A stretch of 64,000 bases of DNA from Halorubrum trapanicum (GTDB lineage Archaea; Halobacteriota; Halobacteria; Halobacteriales; Haloferacaceae): NCBI RefSeq assembly GCF_002355655.1, contig NZ_AP017569.1:868001-932000 (forward strand). The letters are read 5' to 3'. Numbering within the stretch: the first letter of the stretch is position 1; each line of letters begins with the position of its first letter. The translations under genes were made by a program, and so were the position numbers. The notes beneath the pieces are model-generated. The model had not been told where the DNA came from. It saw nothing but the letters and a program-made list of their open reading frames with translations, and did not search any database. Below are positions 59,450 to 64,000 of this stretch, piece after piece.

Positions 59450-59546
59450 GCCCGGTGGTGGGCGCCGCCGGGCCAAAACCCTACGGGACGGGAGTCGGCC
59501 GCGGCCGATCCGGTCCTTTTACCGCGGCGCCGTCCCGAGGGCGGGT

Positions 59547-59960
59547 ATGGACCTCCGCGCCGTCTCGCGTCGCGTCGGGATCGCCGCCGCCGTCGTCACC
59601 GTCGTCGCGCTCGTCGCGCCGTACGCGGTCATCACGGGGCCGGAGTACGCGACCCAGCTGGCGGCGTACTACGCGTCCGGCGTCGTCGGCTGGGGCGGGA
59701 TCGCGCTGTTCGCGCTGCTGTCCGCGGTCGTCATCGCCTCCGTCGAACAAGGGAACGTCGACCCCGGGACGCTCGCCGGCGTGGCGGTCGTCCTCGGGCT
59801 CGCGACGACCGTCAGCGCGGCGACGTGGGCGCTGGCGGTCGAGCCGAGCCCGGTGTTCCGCGACCACCTCTGGCTCGTGTGGCACGCGCGCGCCGTCGTC
59901 GCGCTGTCGGTCCCCGTGCCGCTCGCCGCCGCGGTGTACGCTCGGGCGGTGCTGTCGTAG
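59547..59960 (+). CDS. Four-helix membrane protein of unknown function
   Basis: A 137-aa protein with four hydrophobic segments: ~10-30 (GIAAAVVTVVALVAPYAV), ~47-65 (VVGWGGIALFALLSAVVI), ~75-93 (LAGVAVVLGLATTVSAAT) and ~113-135 (AVVALSVPVPLAAAVYARAVL). It belongs to a group of haloarchaeal small membrane proteins (I believe DUF7548-like, unverified). Start ATG at 59547. It is the first intact gene right of the integrated element and is divergent from the truncated host gene. Confidence 0.78.
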   Translation: MDLRAVSRRVGIAAAVVTVVALVAPYAVITGPEYATQLAAYYASGVVGWGGIALFALLSAVVIASVEQGNVDPGTLAGVAVVLGLATTVSAATWALAVEPSPVFRDHLWLVWHARAVVALSVPVPLAAAVYARAVLS

Positions 59961-59982
59961 GACCGGTCGCCGAACGAAAGGC

Positions 59983-59990
59983 CCTTATGC
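59983..59990 (+). promoter_or_regulatory. Putative promoter of the SRP RNA gene
   Basis: AAAGGCCCTTATGC: a TATA-like CTTATG with a purine BRE-like stretch upstream, about 25-30 bp before the inferred 5' end of the SRP RNA. Confidence 0.55.
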
Positions 59991-60013
59991 CGCACCCGAA
60001 TATCGTCGAACGG

Positions 60014-60316
60014 ACTAGGTCGGGCGGTTAGGCCCCGCTCGTTACCCGTGAGGCAGTCTTCAGCGGGGACCGAACAGCGGGCACGTCCGGTCAGACCGGC
60101 GCGGGCCCCGAGAGCCAACGTGGAAGCCTCGTCCGCCGGGGACAGCGGTCCGCGGCGCCCGCTCGCAGGAGCGGTCCGTCGCGGTTCGTCGGCGGCACTG
60201 GGTCAGGCGCGGAAGCGAGCAGCCCACCGCCGGACGCCAGTCGCTCGTCGGGTCGCGGGGTGGAGGAGGCAATCGGGATACCCCGTGCCGGAACGCCGGG
60301 CTACCCCGCCTGTCCG
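60014..60316 (+). ncRNA. ffs: Signal recognition particle (7S) RNA
   Basis: About 303 nt. The 5' Alu-type part (AGGTCGGGCGGTTAGGCC, then CGTTACCCGTGAGGCAG) pairs with the 3' end CCCCGCCTGTCC. The S-domain helix 8 carries the invariant SRP54 site: GGTCAGG (60201-60207), GGAA tetraloop (60211-60214) and AGCAGCC (60218-60224). The GTGGAAGCC-type tetraloop stretch near 60121 fits helix 6, the SRP19 contact. There is no coding potential and a promoter lies just upstream. Ends are judged from pairing and may shift by a few bases. It acts with SRP54 and SRP19 in targeting membrane proteins. Confidence 0.88.
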
Positions 60317-60400
60317 CCATTCATACCGATTCTCGTTGGCTGAGTGGTGACGCTGTGACGCTGCGGTCGCCGGCGTGAGCGTCGACACCGCGAGCGTTTG

Positions 60401-60594
60401 TTTATAAATGGATGCTGTCTGCTCGGGAGCCTACTTATAAATAATCGATGACGGATCGGCGACGGACGCCACCGAAGCCCCAGCCGCTCGTTTATAAGCT
60501 CTTGCTGCCGGATCGGCGACGGACGCCACCGAAGCCCCAGCCGCTCGTTTATAAGCTCTTGCTGCCGGATCGGCGACGGACGCCACCGAAGCCC
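60401..60594. repeat. TATA-bearing array, structured element copy 3
   Basis: Boxes TTTATAAA 60401, CTTATAAA 60434, TTTATAAG 60491 and TTTATAAG 60548. The last three are exactly 57 bp apart. Units carry GCTCTTGCTGCCGGATCGGC, GACGGACGCC and ACCGAAGCCCCAGCCGCTCG, different from copy 2 except for the box and the GCCcCAGCCG block, so period and box are conserved while the filler is not. Confidence 0.83.
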
Positions 60595-60830
60595 CAGCCG
60601 CGAGGCCGGCGTACGCTCGCTGCGCTCCTCGTCACTCGCTCCGCTCGTTCCTGCGGTGCTTGCGTCGCCTACGCCGGCCTCGCGGCTGCCCCTTCAAGTC
60701 CTCCCCGCACGGCGACCGCACCTCACGCCTCCCCAGCCTCGTCGCTGGCGGCTGACGCCGCCAGCGACTCCCTCGCGCGTGCTGCTCGCGGCCTACCGGC
60801 CGCCCGCAGGCACGCGCCACGGCGACCGCA
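60595..60830. repeat. Structured element copy 3, folded body
   Basis: Stem 1 is a perfect 19-bp pairing of 60595-60613 with 60670-60688 (core CAGCCGCGAGG plus CCGGCGTA, absent from the other copies). Stem 2: GTCGCTGGCGGC 60741-60752 with GCCGCCAGCGAC 60757-60768, loop TGAC. Stem 3: GCGGCC 60788-60793 with GGCCGC 60798-60803, loop TACC, inside GCGCGTGC 60775-60782 / GCACGCGC 60810-60817. Conserved linkers: CTGCCCCTTCAAGTCC and CCTCCCCAGCCTC. It ends about 20 bp from the stop codon of the convergent GNAT gene. Confidence 0.8.
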
Positions 60831-60851
60831 GAAAAGAGTCGGTCTCGCGGC

Positions 60852-61436
60852 TCAGCGGCCGGTGTCGTATTTATAAGTCGCCGAGTCCGGGTCGATCCCG
60901 AAGTCCTCGGCGGACTCCTCCGGCTCGTCGTCGCCGGTCGGCTCGGCGTCCTTGAACGCCTTTCGGAGGCTGCTCGGCATCTCGAACTCGTCGACGGCGA
61001 GCGCGAGGCCGACCACGTCGCCGCCGAGGAACTCCCGCTTCTCGGTGAGGCGGTCCGAGAGCGCGGGCGGGAGGTCGTCGGTGTCGACGCGCTCGAAGCC
61101 GAACTGCGCGAGGTAGTCGGGCTGGTCGGTGAGTACGTACACCGTCTCGAACCCGTCCGCGGCCGCGGTGTCGACGAGGCGCTCGACGACGTGCGCGCCG
61201 ACCCCGCGGTGCCGCCACTCGGGGAGGACGCCGATCCCGGTGAGCTCGATCCGGTTGGCCTCGTCCTCGTCGCCCCGGTGGAGCCGGAGCCGGCCGAACC
61301 CGGCCCGGTCGCCGGACTCCTCGTCGACCGCGATCACGTAGTCCCGTGACCGGAAGGCGACGTCGTCGAGCCCCAGCTGCTCGATCGCGTCCAACAACCA
61401 CGCCTCGTCACGGTTCTTGGCGTCGCGGACGTACAT
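60852..61436 (-). CDS. GNAT-family N-acetyltransferase
   Basis: A 194-aa protein. The GNAT core runs through FGRLRLHRGDEDEANRIELTGIGVLPEWRHRGVGAHVVERLVDTA (in part: GVLPEWRHRGVGAHVVERL, the acetyl-CoA pyrophosphate-binding signature R/Q-x-x-G-x-G/A), followed by YVLTDQPDYLAQFGFERVD. The C-terminal ~50 residues are an acidic tail (EPTGDDEPEESAEDFGIDPD). The substrate is not predictable. The ATG at 61436 (MYVRDAKNRDEAWLL) is preferred over longer shadow-like extensions. The stop lies ~20 bp from structured element copy 3. Confidence 0.88.
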   Translation of the reverse strand: MYVRDAKNRDEAWLLDAIEQLGLDDVAFRSRDYVIAVDEESGDRAGFGRLRLHRGDEDEANRIELTGIGVLPEWRHRGVGAHVVERLVDTAAADGFETVYVLTDQPDYLAQFGFERVDTDDLPPALSDRLTEKREFLGGDVVGLALAVDEFEMPSSLRKAFKDAEPTGDDEPEESAEDFGIDPDSATYKYDTGR

Positions 61437-61584
61437 AGAGAACCGTACGAGACCGGAGGTAAAAAGCGGTTCCCCGGCGGCTCCTCCCGCGTCTCCCGGC
61501 CGTGACGCCAGCCTCCTCGTCTCGTGCCCGCTCCCCCGGCGCGCATCGGACCGCTTTTGCGTAGCGGCAGCCGACCGGACGCGT

Positions 61585-63504
61585 ATGGAGTTCGCCGCGC
61601 TGGCGGAACGGGCGGAACGGGTGGCCGCGAACGACGGCGACATCGAGACGACGCTCGCGGTCGCCGACCTGCTCGCGGACGCCGGCGCCGGAGGCGACGC
61701 CGACGGGGACGAGGAGGGCGGCGGCGAGGGCGACGGGTCCGCCGACGACCTCCCAGTCGTCGTCCGGTTCCTCCTCGGGCGCGTCTTCCCCGCCCACGAC
61801 ACCCGCACCCTCGACGTCGGTCCCGCGCTCTGCCGCGAGGCGATCGCCCGCGCCGCGGGCCCGAACGTCGCCGCCGCCGACGTCGAGGACCGGCTCGCGG
61901 AGCGCGGCGAGATCGGCGCCGTCGCGGCCGCCTACGACTTCGGCGGCCAGCGGGGGCTCGCCGCGTTCGGCGGCGGCCGCGACGCGCTCACGGTCGCCGC
62001 GCTCGACGAGGAGCTGCGCGGCCTCGCGGCCGAGAGCGGCGACGGCAGCGAGTCGCGCAAGCGGGACGCCCTGTTCGGGCTGTTCACCCGGTGTTCGCCG
62101 AGCGAGTCCGCGTTCCTCGCCCGACTCGTCCTCGGTGAGATGCGGCTCGGCGTCGGCGAGGGGACGGTCCGCGACGCGGTCGCCGAGGCGTTCCTCGCGC
62201 CGCCCGGGGCGTCAGGAGAAGCGGACGAAGAGGGATCGAGCGAGGACGACCCCGAACTCTACGCGCCCGAGGACGCCGTCGCGGCCGTCGAGCGCGCGCT
62301 TCAGGTGACGAACGACTACGGCCGGGTCGCGGTCCGCGCCCGCGACGAGGGGCTCGCGGGGCTCCGCGAGGAGTCGCTGCGCGTCGGCCGGCCGGTCCAG
62401 GCGATGCTCGCGCAGGCGGGCACCGCGACGGACGCGCTCGACGCGTTCGGCGAGGTCGCCGTCGAGACGAAGTTCGACGGCGCCCGCGTTCAGGTTCACT
62501 ACGACCCCGGAGCCGACGGCGGGTCCGAGGGCGGCGGCGGCGACGCCACCGACGGTGAGGCTCCGGAAGACGACGGCGACGCGGCGATCGGCCCGCGGCT
62601 CTACTCGCGGAACATGGACGACGTGACCGAGGCGCTCCCCGAGATCGTCGAGTACGTCGCCGAGCGCGTCGACGCCCCGGTTATCCTCGACGGCGAGGTC
62701 GTCGCGGTCGGCGACGACGGCGACCCGCTCCCGTTCCAGGAGGTGCTTCGGCGGTTCCGCCGGAAGCACGACGTCGACCGCATGCGAGAGACCGTCTCCC
62801 TGCGGCTCCACGCGTTCGACTGCCTCCACGCCGACGGTGACGACCTGCTCGACGAGCCTCTCCGCGTCCGCCACGACCGGCTCCGGGAGGTCCTCCCCGA
62901 CGCGGCGGCGGACCTCACGCTGGCCGACGACGCCGAGGCGATCGCGGCCGCGGAACGGGCCGCGCTCGACGCGGGCCACGAGGGCGTCATGCTGAAGAAC
63001 CCCGACGCGGCGTACACGCCCGGCGACCGCGGCCGCGACTGGCTGAAGCGCAAGCCGGACGTGGAGACGCTCGACGCCGTCGTCGTCGGCGCCGAGTGGG
63101 GCGAAGGGCGCCGCGCGGAGCTGTTCGGCACCTTCCTGCTCGCAGTCCGGGAAGAGGGCGACGCGAGCGAGGCCCCCGACCGCAGCGCGGGCGACCGCGA
63201 CGCCGACGACCCCGCGCCCGCGGGGTACGCCACGGTCGGCAAGGTGGCCACGGGGATCACGGACGAGGCGCTCGCGGATCTCACCGAGCGGCTGGAGCCG
63301 CACGTCGTCCGCGAGGAGGGGACCACGGTCGCGTTCGACCCGGAACTGGTGGTCGAGGTCGGCTACGAGGAGATCCAGGCCTCGCCGACGTACTCCGCCG
63401 GCTACGCCCTCCGGTTCCCCCGGTTCGTCGGCGTCCGCGAGGACAAGGGGGTCGACGACGCCGACTCGCTCGCGCGGGTCCGCCGGCTCGCCGGCGACGA
63501 CTGA
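61585..63504 (+). CDS. lig: ATP-dependent DNA ligase
   Basis: A 639-aa archaeal/eukaryal-type replicative DNA ligase. The N-terminal helical DNA-binding domain spans ~1-260 with acidic inserts (GGDADGDEEGGGEGDG, EADEEGSSEDD). The nucleotidyltransferase core has the adenylated lysine K296 in VETKFDGARVQ, motif III-like SRNMDDVTEALPE, DGEVVAV and motif IV EGVMLKN, with motif V DWLKRKPD. The C-terminal OB domain ends EEIQASPTYSAGYALRFPRF (in part: SPTYSAGYALRFPRF). It seals Okazaki fragments and repair nicks. The 148-bp region shared with the divergent GNAT gene holds both promoters. Confidence 0.95.
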   Translation: MEFAALAERAERVAANDGDIETTLAVADLLADAGAGGDADGDEEGGGEGDGSADDLPVVVRFLLGRVFPAHDTRTLDVGPALCREAIARAAGPNVAAADVEDRLAERGEIGAVAAAYDFGGQRGLAAFGGGRDALTVAALDEELRGLAAESGDGSESRKRDALFGLFTRCSPSESAFLARLVLGEMRLGVGEGTVRDAVAEAFLAPPGASGEADEEGSSEDDPELYAPEDAVAAVERALQVTNDYGRVAVRARDEGLAGLREESLRVGRPVQAMLAQAGTATDALDAFGEVAVETKFDGARVQVHYDPGADGGSEGGGGDATDGEAPEDDGDAAIGPRLYSRNMDDVTEALPEIVEYVAERVDAPVILDGEVVAVGDDGDPLPFQEVLRRFRRKHDVDRMRETVSLRLHAFDCLHADGDDLLDEPLRVRHDRLREVLPDAAADLTLADDAEAIAAAERAALDAGHEGVMLKNPDAAYTPGDRGRDWLKRKPDVETLDAVVVGAEWGEGRRAELFGTFLLAVREEGDASEAPDRSAGDRDADDPAPAGYATVGKVATGITDEALADLTERLEPHVVREEGTTVAFDPELVVEVGYEEIQASPTYSAGYALRFPRFVGVREDKGVDDADSLARVRRLAGDD

Positions 63505-63591
63505 GCCGACGCGAGAGGGCGACGAGCGACGCGGCCCCCGCGGCGTTCCGCCACGCGAAACCCCTTCACGGTCCGGCTCGTAGGCGCTCGC

Positions 63592-64000
63592 ATGCCAGGC
63601 CCGCTCGGCGACGCGACGCGGCGCGACCTCACCGACGCGGCCGCGGACCGGCTCGCGGCCGAGGGGTTCGAGGTCGCCCGCCCGGAGAGCGGCGCCGAGC
63701 CGCCGGCGGTCGCGACCCGCGGCGACGACCGGATCGCGGTGGAGCCGCTCGCTACGGGCGACGCCACGCCTACCGTGATAATCTCGCGGCTCGGCCACGC
63801 GCTCGACCGCGACCGCCGCGTCCTGTTCGTCGCCAGGGACGCCGACACCGCGACCGCCGTGCGCGACCTCCTCGCCGATCCGCCGCTGCTCGCCGCCCGG
63901 ACCGACGGCCGCCGAACCTTCCACCTCGGCCCGGACCGGGTCCCGGTCTCGGGCGGCGGCTACGCCTGCGTCCGCGCCGAGGGGCTCGGCGACCCGACGT
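63592..64000 (+). CDS. Haloarchaeal hypothetical protein (partial, 3' end outside window)
   Basis: An open frame from ATG 63592 (MPGPLGDATRRDLTDAAADRL) runs to the window edge with no stop, giving 136 residues. Features: an N-terminal helix AADRLAAEGFEVARP, GDDRIAVEPLATGDATPTVIISRLGHALDRDRRVLFVARDADTA (in part: VIISRLGHALDRDRRVLFV) and TFHLGPDRVPVSGG, a mixed alpha/beta pattern. I do not recognise a function. A CCCCTTCACGG stretch upstream is the only promoter-like feature. Confidence 0.65.
   Translation, partial: MPGPLGDATRRDLTDAAADRLAAEGFEVARPESGAEPPAVATRGDDRIAVEPLATGDATPTVIISRLGHALDRDRRVLFVARDADTATAVRDLLADPPLLAARTDGRRTFHLGPDRVPVSGGGYACVRAEGLGDPT

Noticed and set aside
59183-59476. Truncated host gene taken as an intact 97-aa gene
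   Set aside because: Its last residues (CNNQMTRLLF) are read from element DNA; comparison with the element-borne copy shows it is the N-terminal half of a 152-aa protein.

Overview
The window is chromosomal DNA of a haloarchaeon, most likely Halorubrum or a close relative. The evidence is very high GC with GC-rich third codon positions, acidic (Asp/Glu-rich) proteins, TTTATAAA-type TATA boxes, an 11-subunit archaeal nuo operon, archaeal AlaRS, SRP19, Gar1, PINA, AglJ, geranylgeranyl reductase, an A22 presenilin-like protease and a CetZ-like protein. The genus assignment is an inference from gene content and style; no rRNA is present.

Layout. 1-5 kb: partial AglJ, CheY-like regulator, AbrB/PhoU regulator, small haloarchaeal proteins, CN-hydrolase. 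5-14.4 kb: presenilin-like protease, PUA protein, a 1259-aa HTH/P-loop/TPR regulator next to an aldehyde-dehydrogenase-like protein without catalytic cysteine, HD and HAD hydrolases. 14.5-21 kb: a tightly overlapping diaminopimelate lysine operon, dapA-dapB-dapD-lysA-dapF-dapE, with a long leader holding a 24-codon mini-ORF. 21-27.5 kb: NYN protein, AI-2E permease, divergent CetZ/FtsZ, duplicated-domain protein, and purK/purE separated by an antisense hicBA pair. 28.4-38.8 kb: nuoABCDHIJJKLMN without the NADH module (no nuoEFG). 39-49.7 kb: gar1-srp19, PAS/GAF histidine kinase, alaS, several enzymes, PINA, citrate synthase. 49.7-55.9 kb: lipid saturase, korAB, a ferredoxin-reductase-like protein, aldo/keto reductase. 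55.9-59.5 kb: integrated element. 59.5-64 kb: membrane protein, SRP RNA, GNAT, DNA ligase, and a partial gene.

Two things stand out. (1) At 56141-59213 a 3.07-kb tyrosine-recombinase element splits a 152-codon host gene after codon 78/79 and carries, on the opposite strand at its right end, a full-length, clearly related 152-aa copy of the same gene. A 769-bp IS6-like non-autonomous insertion with perfect 8-bp target duplications is nested inside it, carrying a DUF5789-type gene and what looks like an orphan TnpB/IS605 right end. (2) Three copies of a large structured repeat (6109-6459, 27506-28200, 60401-60830) combine TATA-bearing units, phased at 57 bp in copies 2 and 3, with a 220-310-bp body. 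Its three main stems are preserved by compensatory changes between copies. Two copies abut stop codons of convergent genes. This is the best candidate for an undescribed RNA or DNA element family.

Annotations rest on reading the sequence and recalled family knowledge; no search was run.
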